Of a stretch of 24,751 nucleotides of DNA, positions 14,182 through 22,730 are shown in pieces. Below the pieces are notes generated by a model. It did not search any database. It was not told where the DNA came from and worked only from the letters and a program-made list of their open reading frames with translations. Source of the stretch: Butyrivibrio sp. UBA3740 (GTDB lineage Bacteria; Bacillota; Clostridia; Lachnospirales; Lachnospiraceae). The stretch lies in NCBI GenBank assembly GCA_002372465.1, contig DFGW01000198.1:1-24751 (forward strand). Reading direction: 5' to 3'. How positions within the stretch are numbered: the stretch's first letter is position 1; the number at the start of each line of letters is the position of its first letter. The position numbers and the translations under genes were made by a program.

Positions 14182-14195
14182 GGAAATCGTTTTCC
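14182..14195 (-). promoter_or_regulatory. LacI-type operator before the regulator gene
   Basis: GGAAATCGTTTTCC matches the glgP operators at 11 of 14 or more positions and keeps the central CG. A possible promoter (TTGGAC, 18 bp, TATTAT at 14213-14208 on the minus strand) would place this site just downstream of the start point. That suggests negative autoregulation. Confidence 0.7.
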
Positions 14196-14216
14196 GTTAT
14201 CTCTTTTATAATATGA

Positions 14217-15575
14217 TTATTCCGGTGATTTGTCCAACAGGGATTTGCGCAGCTTCTTTAGCACCACCAGATAAAGCGCCATGGAGAAAATTCCGGTTGT
14301 AAACCAGGCCAGGGCGTCGCCTGCAACTGCCAGGGCATAGCTGTGAATTTTCATGGATACAAAGGCAGTCAAAAACCTGGCTGCAAGTTCCATGACCCCC
14401 AGTGCCAGAGCGGTCTTTCCGTAGCCACAGGCCTGCATGGCATTCCTGTAAATAAAGATCATAGCCAGCGGAATATAGAAAATAACGCACTCATACATAT
14501 AAGTCTTGGCGTAAGGCAGATACTGGCTGATATCCACCTCGGCGTCGAAAAACATTCTTATGATATATGGCAAAAGAACTACTGCCAGAATTCCGGTTAC
14601 TATCGAGTAGATTGCTGACAGCTTCAGCGCATCCTTTGTTCCCTGGTGGACTCTGTCCAGATCTCCATACCCATAGTTCTGACCAACATATGCTGCCATG
14701 GTCTGACCGATTGACGGCATTCCCGCTGTCATGAGGTTTCCTACTTTTCCTGCTGCAGTAAAACCGCCAACTGCAACTGAGCCATAAATGTTAATAGATG
14801 ACTGCATTACCATGGTTCCCGATGCAGTGATTCCAAACTGCAGAGCCATGGGAATTCCGATGTTGAGCTGCTTTGCGCTGTAATCCTTGTCAAGGCGCCA
14901 GTCAGTTGCCTTTGGTCTTAACACGTCCACCTTCCTGACAATATAAATCAGACACAGAAGTGCGGAAATACCCTGGGATACGTCCGTAGCCAGGGCTGCG
15001 CCAAAGGTGCCCAGATTAAATCCAATGATAAAAACAAGGTCCAGCACAATATTGAGACAAGCCGCAAAAATCAGGAAATACAAAGGAGTGCGGCTGTTTC
15101 CAATCGCACGAAGAGAGGCTGCAAGCAGGTTGTAGCCTATAAGAGCAAAACTACCCAGGCAGATAGTTATGATGTAAGCATAAGCATCATCATAGATATC
15201 CGCCGGAGTATTCATGAGCTTTAGCAAAGGGTGCATTACCCTGTATGCTATAAAAGTTATTATTCCTGTGCTGATGATCCCCAGAATTATGGCATTTACA
15301 AAGGCTTTTCTGGTACCTTCCATATCTCCGGCGCCGAACTTCTGACTGATCAGCACGGTGTAACCGGTAGTCATGCCATTAGCAAGACCCATTATCATGA
15401 ACATTATGGTTCCTGTAGATCCAACTGCAGCAAGGGCCTGGGGGCTGACATAGCGTCCAACTATGACGGTATCAACCATGTTGTAGAACTGCTGAAACAC
15501 AAAGCCCAGAAAAATGGGTATTACAAATTTCAAAATTATGGGCAGGGGCTTGCCCTTGGTCATTCTTGATTCCAT
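14217..15575 (-). CDS. MATE-family efflux transporter
   Basis: The 452-residue membrane protein has about twelve hydrophobic segments in two similar halves, each with MATE features. It opens with PLPIILKFVIPIFLGFVFQQFYNMVDTVIVGRYV, and continues with the family pattern ALAAVGSTGTI. The second half contains GGFTAAGKVGNLMTAGMPSIGQ and YVGQNYGYGD. MATE proteins export drugs or metabolites using Na+ or H+ gradients; the substrate cannot be predicted. The ribosome site is weak (only GAAA near the ATG), and the ATG at MTKGKPLP, five codons in, is no better. The upstream repeat-protein gene ends 69 bp away on the same strand, with no clear terminator between them. Confidence 0.93.
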   Translation of the reverse strand: MESRMTKGKPLPIILKFVIPIFLGFVFQQFYNMVDTVIVGRYVSPQALAAVGSTGTIMFMIMGLANGMTTGYTVLISQKFGAGDMEGTRKAFVNAIILGIISTGIITFIAYRVMHPLLKLMNTPADIYDDAYAYIITICLGSFALIGYNLLAASLRAIGNSRTPLYFLIFAACLNIVLDLVFIIGFNLGTFGAALATDVSQGISALLCLIYIVRKVDVLRPKATDWRLDKDYSAKQLNIGIPMALQFGITASGTMVMQSSINIYGSVAVGGFTAAGKVGNLMTAGMPSIGQTMAAYVGQNYGYGDLDRVHQGTKDALKLSAIYSIVTGILAVVLLPYIIRMFFDAEVDISQYLPYAKTYMYECVIFYIPLAMIFIYRNAMQACGYGKTALALGVMELAARFLTAFVSMKIHSYALAVAGDALAWFTTGIFSMALYLVVLKKLRKSLLDKSPE

Positions 15576-15644
15576 AAATGTTTCTTTTAGGGCTTGGCCT
15601 TCATGTCAAAAGAACTGTCGGCTGTCTCCCTGACATTCTCTGTA

Positions 15645-17528
15645 TTATTTCGCTACTACCTTGTTGCCACGATGTCTTGAAATTTCGTTTGCTCCGCCTG
15701 ACCTTATGGTCTCCTTGATAAAGCCATTCATTATCTCTTTATATCCGCTCTTTCCATCCTTGCAAAAAGCAGGCTCTAAAGAGTCAAACTCATTTCCATC
15801 GTAGGTAATGGCCATTGCATTATCATCTGATGTCTTCAAGATCATCATGGTCTTTGTTCCACACTTAATTGTGGTGTATTCATAATCCTCAGAATTGAGG
15901 AACTCTTCAATATCTTCAACTGCGCCTTCCATGGCATCTGCAGCTGCATCCATATCCATAGCTGCAGGAGTCTGGGGGCCTTCTTCCTCAGCAAACTGCT
16001 CCGCTGCCATCATTGCTGCTGCCACAGGATCAAGGTCAGCAGTGGCCTCAGGTGCCGGTGTCTCTTCTGCAGGAACTGGCTCTGTAAGGGCGTCAAGCGG
16101 CGTGCCTTCTGTAGGCGCTGACTCTGTAAGGGCGTCAAATCCCGCTTCCGGAGTAGCTTCCGCTGCTGCCATTGCTGCCATAACAGCATCCATTTCTCCT
16201 GAGTTTTCTGCTTCAGGTGTAGACTCTGCTGCGGCAGCTGCTTCTGCTGCAGCCGCGTCGGCCATCATTGCAGCCATTACCGGATCTATATCTGCCGGTG
16301 CTTCTTCCGCCGGAGCTTCCTCTACAGGAGGTTCCGTGAGGGCATCAACCTCAGCGTTAAGGATTGCATCCAGATTCTCTGCAGGACTCTCTGCTTCAGC
16401 AGGAGCAGCGTCCATGGTAGGCATCTCTGCAGGCATCTCAGGTGCAGGCTCTGCTGCCGTTTCTGCTGCAGCGGCTTCTGCTGCTGCAGCGTCGGCCATC
16501 ATTGCAGCCATTACGGGGTCTATATCAGTAGGTGCTTCTTCTGCCGGAGCTGCGTCCATGGCCGGCATTTCTGCAGGCATCTCAGGTGCAGGCTCTGCAC
16601 TTGCTGCCGGGGCTTCCGCTGCAGGCGCTGCATCCATTGCAGGCATTTCAGGGGCTGCGTCCACGGCTGGCGTTTCTGCAGGCATCTCAGGCGTAGGCTC
16701 TGCTGCTGCCTCTGTCGGTGCTGCCTCTGCTGCCATTGCTGCCATCATCGCATCCATATCCACAGGCTCATCCGCAGCCGGGGCTGCATCCATTGTGGGC
16801 ATCTCAGGCACTGCGTCCATTGCAGGCATCTCTGCAGGCTTCTCAGGTGCTGCCTCCATAACAGGCATATCTGCAGGAATCTCTGGTGCAGACTCCGCTG
16901 CTGCCTCTGCCGGTGCTGCCTCTGCTGCTGCCATTGCCGCCATCATCGCATCCATATCTACAGGCGCATCTGTCGCTGGCGCTGCATCCATTGCAGGCAT
17001 TTCAGGGGCTGCGTCAGCTGCGCCAAGTTCAGCCATCATAGCTGCCATATCCCCGGGAACTTCTTCTCCTGAGGTATCAGGAGTGCTTCCTGCCGCCATA
17101 GCTGCCATCATTGCATCTACTTCTGTTGCTGAGTCAGCTGCTGCCATTGCTGCCATCATTGCATCTACGTCCATCGGGGCATCTGCAGAAGGCGCTGCCT
17201 CTGCCGGAGCCGGCTCAGCTGCGGGCATTTCAGCCGCTGGAGCAGCATCACCCATAGCAGCCATTGCTGCCGCCATAGCATCTGCTTCCGCTGTCTCAGC
17301 GGGGCTGGCAGTATCTGCACTTGTGTTAGCCAATATCTCATCCAGATTAGGAAGGTCTTCTATAGGCGCTTGTTCTGCAGCCTTTTTTCTTCCCCTCTTG
17401 GGTTTTGGTGCTTCTTCTGCGGGTGCTGCCTGTGCTTCACCTGCTGACATAGCAGCCAGAAGATCATCCACGTTAGCAGTAGAAAGATCCTGTCCGTTAA
17501 GAATATCCTGTGTGCTCATGCCTTCCAT
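15645..17528 (-). CDS. Ala/Pro/Met/Glu-rich repeat protein with conserved C-terminal domain
   Basis: I do not recognise this 627-residue protein. I chose the ATG at 17528 because AAAGGAG lies 7 nt upstream. Residues 1-70 include VDDLLAAMSAG (20-30), a basic patch PKPKRGRKKA (41-50) resembling an AT-hook, and LDEILANTS. Residues about 70-545 are acidic low-complexity sequence. There, short helices of the form [V/M/I]D[A/P][V/M]MAAM[A/M]A recur more than ten times, separated by Pro-Glu-Met linkers (PEMPAEMPAMDAAPA). The last 81 residues (547-627) are ordinary globular sequence (YTTIKCGTKTMMILKTSDD), likely a small folded domain. There is no signal peptide or membrane segment. The repeated helix resembles the N-terminal FliM-type peptide 'EIDALLAAM', so a scaffold for a small docking partner is conceivable. 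Function unknown. Confidence 0.85.
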   Translation of the reverse strand: MEGMSTQDILNGQDLSTANVDDLLAAMSAGEAQAAPAEEAPKPKRGRKKAAEQAPIEDLPNLDEILANTSADTASPAETAEADAMAAAMAAMGDAAPAAEMPAAEPAPAEAAPSADAPMDVDAMMAAMAAADSATEVDAMMAAMAAGSTPDTSGEEVPGDMAAMMAELGAADAAPEMPAMDAAPATDAPVDMDAMMAAMAAAEAAPAEAAAESAPEIPADMPVMEAAPEKPAEMPAMDAVPEMPTMDAAPAADEPVDMDAMMAAMAAEAAPTEAAAEPTPEMPAETPAVDAAPEMPAMDAAPAAEAPAASAEPAPEMPAEMPAMDAAPAEEAPTDIDPVMAAMMADAAAAEAAAAETAAEPAPEMPAEMPTMDAAPAEAESPAENLDAILNAEVDALTEPPVEEAPAEEAPADIDPVMAAMMADAAAAEAAAAAESTPEAENSGEMDAVMAAMAAAEATPEAGFDALTESAPTEGTPLDALTEPVPAEETPAPEATADLDPVAAAMMAAEQFAEEEGPQTPAAMDMDAAADAMEGAVEDIEEFLNSEDYEYTTIKCGTKTMMILKTSDDNAMAITYDGNEFDSLEPAFCKDGKSGYKEIMNGFIKETIRSGGANEISRHRGNKVVAK

Positions 17529-17661
17529 GCTGAATCTCCTTTCATACAAGCCGACATTTTTATAAAAAAACTAAATTATAGTCGATATTTCACAAATATA
17601 TTATCGCCCAAATTCGTCTGAAAACATAGTAAATTTTCTATAAATTTGCCCTCGTGCGGAT

Positions 17662-17698
17662 AAAAAAACCCGGATCTCACAACAAGTGAAAATCCGGG
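17662..17698 (-). terminator. Rho-independent terminator after the cyclophilin gene
   Basis: CCCGGAT (17669-17675) and ATCCGGG (17692-17698), with inner CAC/GTG pairing, form a stable hairpin. On the minus strand it is followed by seven T residues. Confidence 0.85.
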
Positions 17699-17759
17699 CT
17701 TCAGTTGCGCTTTACTATTCTTTTTTACTCTGATCAGCCTACAATAGAAGTCCCAAAGT

Positions 17760-18281
17760 TCAAACCTTCTCAGGCTCAGGATAATCTACGCCAAAGGTCT
17801 CAACAGTGACTGTCTTCATAACCTGTGGAGTAACAGGCTTGTCATTCCAGTCTGTCTCTGTCTCTGCAATCTTATTGACAACATCCATTCCCTCAATGAT
17901 CTTGCCAAAGGCAGCATAGTCACCGTCAAGATGAGGTGATGTCTTGTGCATGATAAAGAACTGTGATCCTGCTGAATCAGGCATCATGGACCTTGCCATG
18001 GAGAGAACTCCCTCTGTGTGCTTAAGATCATTCTTAAATCCGTTTGATGAAAACTCTCCCTTAATGCCGTAGCCCGGGCCACCGATTCCAATGCCCTCGG
18101 GATCTCCGCCCTGAAGCATAAAGCCGCGGATAACTCTGTGGAAGATAAGGCCATCGTAAAAGCCCTTTTTCACCAGTGAGATATAGTTATTAACAGTGTT
18201 AGGCGCGATCTCAGGATAAAGCTCCGCCTTCATGACATCACCATTTTCCATGGTGATGGTAACGATTGGATTCTGTGCCAT
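17760..18281 (-). CDS. Cyclophilin-type peptidyl-prolyl cis-trans isomerase
   Basis: The 173-residue cytoplasmic cyclophilin catalyses proline isomerisation during protein folding. It contains the family core: FHRV with the catalytic arginine (R49), FMLQGGDPEGIGIGGPGYGI, then MARSMMPDSAGSQFFIMH and LDGDYAAFGKIIEGMDVV. There is no signal peptide, so it acts in the cytoplasm. AGGAGG precedes the ATG. It ends at its own terminator. The 198-bp gap upstream contains TATGATACAAT on the minus strand, which may include its -10 region, so it is probably transcribed on its own rather than with the Bat-like operon. Confidence 0.97.
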   Translation of the reverse strand: MAQNPIVTITMENGDVMKAELYPEIAPNTVNNYISLVKKGFYDGLIFHRVIRGFMLQGGDPEGIGIGGPGYGIKGEFSSNGFKNDLKHTEGVLSMARSMMPDSAGSQFFIMHKTSPHLDGDYAAFGKIIEGMDVVNKIAETETDWNDKPVTPQVMKTVTVETFGVDYPEPEKV

Positions 18282-18479
18282 GTTCTCCTCCTAGACAGTT
18301 TTTCTTATTCTGAACGTTATCTTATTTTTGAGTAACTCGTCCGTCAATCATTGTATCATACTTAGTGAGATTCTGTTTAAGGCCGTGGAGTCTTTCTATC
18401 TTTCTTCAACAAAAAATGACGAAAAGAATCATCCTCTTTGGAATACTTCTTGGCAAGAACTAAAAGAACTATGCCAATA

Positions 18480-19265
18480 TTACCAGGGGCTTACATCCTG
18501 GCCGGAGCCTCCGCCTCCTTCTTCATCACCGCCCGGCCCACTATCTCCCTGGCCATCGATGTAGTCGGACCACTTTTCCAGGTCTCCCTGCTGGTTCTTA
18601 CGATCCTCCATGGCGTCTTTCTTGTTGTCTTCCAGTTCCTTCTTGGCCTTCTTCTCACGGTCCGAAGGATTCTGATTGCTTCCCGAGGAGTCATCGTTTG
18701 GTTCGCTTTGGTTGTTTTCGTCCTGCTGCTGGTTGTTATTGTTGTTCTGCTCCGGGTTCTTGAGCATCTCTATCATCTTATCAATGTCTTCCTTAAGCTG
18801 CTGGGCATCAGCATTGTGCCCATCACCTTCATCGGTGGCGCAGCCCTTTTCCAGAAGGACATCCCTTGCCTTATATAGCACGAAAAGAGCTGTATCTATC
18901 TTTTCCTGTGTATCCAGATTGTAGAAATCAATGGTGTTGCACATGGAAAGTGCAAGATTGATCCTGATAAGACAGTCCTTCTTTTCGGAAGGATAGTTCT
19001 TCAGAGCCTCTGTATAGTATGAAATTGCGGAGTTATAATCACCGCTTCTGTAGGCTGCATTTCCAAGGTTATAGTATGGGACAAAGCTCTCCGGGAAGTT
19101 GAACTTAAGGAGCTTCTCCTCTTCCTGGGAAAGGTACTCCTCCCTGTCATAAGCTTCAACAAAGCTGTGATTGACAAGAACACGCCTTAAAAGCAATATT
19201 CCGACTACCAGAATTAAAGTGCCCACTATACCTATAAACCAAAGCCTAAGGGGAATCTTTCTCAT
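18480..19265 (-). CDS. Membrane-anchored TPR protein, BatC/BatE-like
   Basis: The 261-residue protein starts with one membrane anchor (about 8-27), followed by a region containing TPR units, the clearest being FVPYYNLGNAAYRSGDYNSAISYYTEALKNYP (about 61-92). The C-terminal third is low complexity: NPEQNNNNNQQQDENN, then a charged Lys/Asp/Glu stretch, a Gly-rich run and the ending QDVSPW. Such an anchor, TPR and hydrophilic tail is usual for the BatC/BatE or VWA-associated proteins of Bat operons. It is the last gene of the MoxR/VWA operon, 34 bp after the second VWA gene. The tail probably lies on the same side as the VWA domains and may bind them; that is inferred. Confidence 0.85.
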   Translation of the reverse strand: MRKIPLRLWFIGIVGTLILVVGILLLRRVLVNHSFVEAYDREEYLSQEEEKLLKFNFPESFVPYYNLGNAAYRSGDYNSAISYYTEALKNYPSEKKDCLIRINLALSMCNTIDFYNLDTQEKIDTALFVLYKARDVLLEKGCATDEGDGHNADAQQLKEDIDKMIEMLKNPEQNNNNNQQQDENNQSEPNDDSSGSNQNPSDREKKAKKELEDNKKDAMEDRKNQQGDLEKWSDYIDGQGDSGPGGDEEGGGGSGQDVSPW

Positions 19266-19299
19266 GTTTCATTCCTCCATAGAGCAAGCAGGGACAGTT

Positions 19300-20271
19300 T
19301 TACAGTCTGCCCTTTCTCACTACAATGAATATCTCAAACAGCACCATCAGTGCCAAAGGTATTGCAAAATAAAAATATAAATCTTTCTCAATCTCAGCGC
19401 CCTCGCCGCTTTCAATCACTGTCTTCGAGCCTTCCTTGATAATCTCCACGGCGCCGTGAAGACCTGTACTTCCATTGTTCATGTTAAGGTATGTAAGTCC
19501 CAGATCCTCCGCGATCTTTTGAAGGTTTGCTTCGTCTATCCTGGAAACAGCGTCCTGATGAAGGTTGTAGTCATATACGTATCTGGAGCTGTAGCCTCCG
19601 TCCTTCATCTTTCCGCCCTTCTCCGAGCCATACCCCATCACAGCACCGGAGTCGATATACTGTGAAAGCTCAGAGTAGTCCTTTAGCTCTTTTCCATTGG
19701 TGATCTCACCGTCGCTGATGTAGAAGACTATGGTCTTGCGATTCTCCTTCCTGGAGGAGGACAAGAGAAGCGCCTCGATGTCCTGGTAGGGAATGGACAG
19801 ATCACTTCCGTTTGCATAGTAGCTCTCGGGAGCTTTAAAGGTCTCAAAAAGATCCCTTATGTACTGCATATCCTGGGTGAAGGGCGAGAGCACGTGCGCT
19901 GTGTCATCAAAGGTCACAAGGCCGAAATTACTGCCGGCAAGCTCGTTCATGATATAGCCGGCATCCTTTATGACACCCTCCATCCTCTCCTTCCTGCTGT
20001 CCATGTAGTCCTGAGCCCACATGCTGATGGTGTTGTCCACCACGAAGAGAACATCAAGGTTCTTGGTGGCAAACTCGTACTTTGTCTCCACCACAACAGG
20101 CCTTACCCCGATGATAAAGGCCAGCAGATATATGATGGTCATTCTCGCAAGGGTAAAGATCTTTTCCCGGGTATTAACTTTATTGCGGATCACAAAGTAG
20201 GAGGTCAGTAAAAAAAGCAATGCAAAGACCAGCACAAGGACCCCAAGAGGTAACATAGGTCTAATACTCAT
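19300..20271 (-). CDS. VWA-domain membrane protein, BatB-like, altered MIDAS
   Basis: The 323-residue protein has two N-terminal membrane segments (about 8-27, 42-60), a von Willebrand A domain (about 73-290) and a C-terminal membrane segment (about 298-318). The metal-site motif reads DNTIS (D79, T81, S83) instead of DxSxS, so one serine is replaced by threonine; the later ISDGE acidic position is kept. I start it at the ATG at 20271, which overlaps the preceding stop as ATGA. A start further upstream would overlap that gene by about 46 bp. This is the second VWA protein of a Bat-like operon. Metal-dependent ligand binding is likely but may be weaker than in its neighbour. Confidence 0.85.
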   Translation of the reverse strand: MSIRPMLPLGVLVLVFALLFLLTSYFVIRNKVNTREKIFTLARMTIIYLLAFIIGVRPVVVETKYEFATKNLDVLFVVDNTISMWAQDYMDSRKERMEGVIKDAGYIMNELAGSNFGLVTFDDTAHVLSPFTQDMQYIRDLFETFKAPESYYANGSDLSIPYQDIEALLLSSSRKENRKTIVFYISDGEITNGKELKDYSELSQYIDSGAVMGYGSEKGGKMKDGGYSSRYVYDYNLHQDAVSRIDEANLQKIAEDLGLTYLNMNNGSTGLHGAVEIIKEGSKTVIESGEGAEIEKDLYFYFAIPLALMVLFEIFIVVRKGRL

Positions 20272-21377
20272 TTTTGTAAAACCAATCCTGCCAGGCATCC
20301 AATGCCAAGGCATATGATCATTATAAGGAAAGGAATCCCGGGAAGGTCCACCGTCTGCCTGGTCATGACAACCTTAACCAGCATGGCCTCCTGTTTCTGG
20401 ATATCCTGAACAATCTCTGAAACCGTCTGGGATCTGGTCCTTATATAGAACTTTCCCCCGGTCTTCTCAACGGCAGTCTTAAAGCCGTTTAAACATGACG
20501 AATAATTAAACTCCTCCGGCATGTAGAACTTCTCCTCAGAAGGAAAGATGCCAAAGAGGGTAACCTTATTCTTCTTGCAATACTCTGATGCCTCCTTAAG
20601 ATTCATGACCTCTCTTCCAAAGGCATTGAGCTCGTTGTCGGTGCACATGATAATAACCCTGGTCCTCTCCGAGTCCCCAAGATAGGGAAAAGAGTATAGG
20701 GCAGTACCAAGGCCTTCTCCTATAAGGGATGAGCCTCTGTACCAGTTGTTGTAAAGAGTTCCTGCCTCGAAGTAGTCAAGCTTATCGGAAAGCTCTTTGT
20801 ATCGTTCCATCATATCATCGGGAATATAACCACTATCCCCGTAAGGCAGGTAATAATTCTCAAAGTATTCCTTCTGCAGCACGAAGTAATCGTGAAGTGC
20901 ATCCAGTCTGTCGATCACATAGTCATAGTCGTCGGTCAGCGGCACATAGGTAACTGAAGAGGTGTTAAAGATGCTGATTCCGAACCTGTCCCCCTGAAGT
21001 CCTGCAACTACGCCCTTCAGGTAATCAGTCAGCTCACAGTTCAAGTCATACAAAGAATAGGAAACATCAAGGCACAGGATGATATCTCTTTTCTTGACTC
21101 CGCTGACAACGTCGTCGGTCCTGTAGGGCCTTGCTGCCAGAAAAAGAGCTGAGACTATACTTCCCACAAGTCCTGCAAGCATAACAGCTGACAGCACTCT
21201 GTACCTGATATTAAGGCTTTTGTAGAGCTTGGACTGCCTGATCCTGGCGGTGTTGGCGGCTCTGGTGCCGTCCACAAATCTGCCCTTACTGCGCCGATGT
21301 ATAAAAAAAAGGCCAAGGAGAGCAGCCAGCAGAACGACGATCCCTATGATGACGATATTTACATACATCAGCTCCAT
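20268..21377 (-). CDS. VWA-domain membrane protein, BatA-like
   Basis: The 369-residue protein has membrane segments at about 7-26, 62-82 and 349-367 flanking a von Willebrand A domain. The metal site DVSYS (D104, S106, S108) is complete, and the MCTDNE strand supplies the later acidic residue. An unusual Tyr- and Asp-rich insertion (about 150-210, including LHDYFVLQKEYFENYYLPYG) lies inside the VWA domain. GGGAG precedes the ATG by 7 nt, and the gene overlaps the upstream gene by 10 bp. Together with MoxR and DUF58 proteins, BatA-type proteins form envelope complexes thought to help assemble or activate other proteins. Confidence 0.88.
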   Translation of the reverse strand: MELMYVNIVIIGIVVLLAALLGLFFIHRRSKGRFVDGTRAANTARIRQSKLYKSLNIRYRVLSAVMLAGLVGSIVSALFLAARPYRTDDVVSGVKKRDIILCLDVSYSLYDLNCELTDYLKGVVAGLQGDRFGISIFNTSSVTYVPLTDDYDYVIDRLDALHDYFVLQKEYFENYYLPYGDSGYIPDDMMERYKELSDKLDYFEAGTLYNNWYRGSSLIGEGLGTALYSFPYLGDSERTRVIIMCTDNELNAFGREVMNLKEASEYCKKNKVTLFGIFPSEEKFYMPEEFNYSSCLNGFKTAVEKTGGKFYIRTRSQTVSEIVQDIQKQEAMLVKVVMTRQTVDLPGIPFLIMIICLGIGCLAGLVLQK

Positions 21378-21865
21378 GATCTGATCACTCCCACTGCCGT
21401 GTTACAGGATGCCAAAAGGTCTTTTCCCTCGGACCTCTCATCCTCTGCAAACTCCGGCACGTAATATTCTTCCATAAGGACATCCAGCTTTCTGATGCCC
21501 ATGGCCTTCACCTGCGAAACGGTGAAAGTCTCAACATTTATCCCGGTGACTTCGTGGACAAATTCTCTGATAACGGCGCTCAGTTCCTGATAGCCGTCCC
21601 TCTTACTGATAAATCCGCCGCGGTACTTGCTGGCAATGTTCTGAACCTTCTGTGAATACTGGTTCTTGACCCTGACAAGCACCTCCGGGGTCATGACGAT
21701 CTTGCGATAAGCAGGTCTGTCCTGCAGTTTCTTCTGCCTGTATCCCAGCATCTTCACAATAGTGTAGATGATCACAGCCAGGGCCCCGATAAGAAGGATG
21801 AGCGCAATAACTCCCACCCACCAGCTGTATTCAAATGGGTTTTGCAATTTAACCGTAGTAACCAT
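21368..21865 (-). CDS. Single-TM protein of the MoxR/VWA operon (DUF4381-like position)
   Basis: The 165-residue protein starts at the ATG at 21865, which has GAGAGG 8 nt upstream; the longer frame from 21973 begins inside the DUF58 gene and lacks a site. A membrane segment spans about residues 17-38 (VGVIALILLIGALAVIIYTIV). A basic stretch (GYRQKKLQDRPAYRK) and a helical soluble part of about 110 residues follow. In many MoxR/VWA operons, a small membrane protein labelled DUF4381 sits between the DUF58 and VWA genes; this one has the same size, topology and place, but I cannot confirm family membership. It overlaps both neighbours, so it is co-translated with them. Confidence 0.75.
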   Translation of the reverse strand: MVTTVKLQNPFEYSWWVGVIALILLIGALAVIIYTIVKMLGYRQKKLQDRPAYRKIVMTPEVLVRVKNQYSQKVQNIASKYRGGFISKRDGYQELSAVIREFVHEVTGINVETFTVSQVKAMGIRKLDVLMEEYYVPEFAEDERSEGKDLLASCNTAVGVIRSWS

Positions 21866-22730
21866 TTCTGTACCTCTCAAGCAGGGAGATGGTGCTCTCG
21901 ATGATCTCTTCTTCCCTCCGGATGGTGGTAAGGCACGCTTTGTTGCGCTTGCAGATCTGAGAAGCCCTGTCAAGGATTTCTTCCCTCTGCCTTACCTCCT
22001 CCTGATGCAGAGCCTTGCTATGGGATAAAAAGAACCTTTCGTACAATCCCTGCTCGTTATCAAAGACCACGTCTCCTGTAAGAAATGCGTCATCGATGTT
22101 GATCACAAGAAGGTCGTGGCCTGTAGTGATACTCTTTATAAGCCCCTCACTTATCCGGGAGAGTCCCTCCATATCCGTCAAAAGAAATATGATCATCTTT
22201 TTACGTACTGTGTTAAGGACCTCTTCCATGGTCTGGGTCAGGCTGTAGGCAGAATCTGTGGTGCACCTTGCCTCATAGTCATAAAGGAGCTTCTCCAGGT
22301 GATCCGTTCCGGACTTGAAATAGCTCTTTACCGCGCTGTGCTCACCGGAATAGGAAAGGGCAAAGTCCGCCCCGTTTCGGCCGACTATATAGGCAAGGGT
22401 TCCAAAGGTCATAAGGAGCAGTTCCTTCTTGGCCTCTCCCTTACTGGTATCTCCCAGCATCTTCCTGCCTCTGTCGCAGATGAACATCACGTTGTGTCTT
22501 CTGTCTGTCATGTATCTGCGGACCAGGATTGTGTTCATACGGGAGGAGGACTTCCAGTCAATGTCTGAGACGTCATCGCCGTAGACATATTCCTTCAGGT
22601 CATCAAACTCCATGCTCCTGCCCCTGTGGACCGAATGGAAATCACCGTCTAAGATATTTGAAGTTTTTCTTTTGGTATAAAGAGCTACTGCCCGCCTTAT
22701 CCTGGACAGATACTCATAATCAATCTTCAT
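21849..22730 (-). CDS. DUF58-family protein of the MoxR/VWA operon
   Basis: The 293-residue protein carries the DUF58 signature: HRGRSMEFDDLKEYVYGDD (about 35-53) followed by VSDIDWKSSSRMNTILVRRY. The rest resembles a VWA-like fold (NVMFICDRGRKML, IIFLLTDMEG). It has no membrane segment, unlike longer DUF58 proteins. The ATG at 22730 shares a base with the stop of the MoxR gene (TGATG), and only a weak GGCG precedes it, so translation probably depends on coupling. DUF58 proteins nearly always accompany MoxR ATPases and likely link them to the VWA membrane proteins. Confidence 0.92.
   Translation of the reverse strand: MKIDYEYLSRIRRAVALYTKRKTSNILDGDFHSVHRGRSMEFDDLKEYVYGDDVSDIDWKSSSRMNTILVRRYMTDRRHNVMFICDRGRKMLGDTSKGEAKKELLLMTFGTLAYIVGRNGADFALSYSGEHSAVKSYFKSGTDHLEKLLYDYEARCTTDSAYSLTQTMEEVLNTVRKKMIIFLLTDMEGLSRISEGLIKSITTGHDLLVINIDDAFLTGDVVFDNEQGLYERFFLSHSKALHQEEVRQREEILDRASQICKRNKACLTTIRREEEIIESTISLLERYRNGYYG

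Noticed and set aside
15895..17565. Long plus-strand open frame of 556 codons opposite the repeat protein
   Set aside because: It is the mirror of the Ala/Met/Pro codon repeats, giving a monotonous Ala/Ser/Ile/Gly product. It has no ribosome site, and the minus-strand gene has a good start and a normal folded C-terminus.
18328..18564. Plus-strand open frame of 78 codons between the cyclophilin and TPR genes
   Set aside because: It runs into the antisense of the TPR gene, its product is low-complexity (Pro/Ser), and it has no ribosome site.
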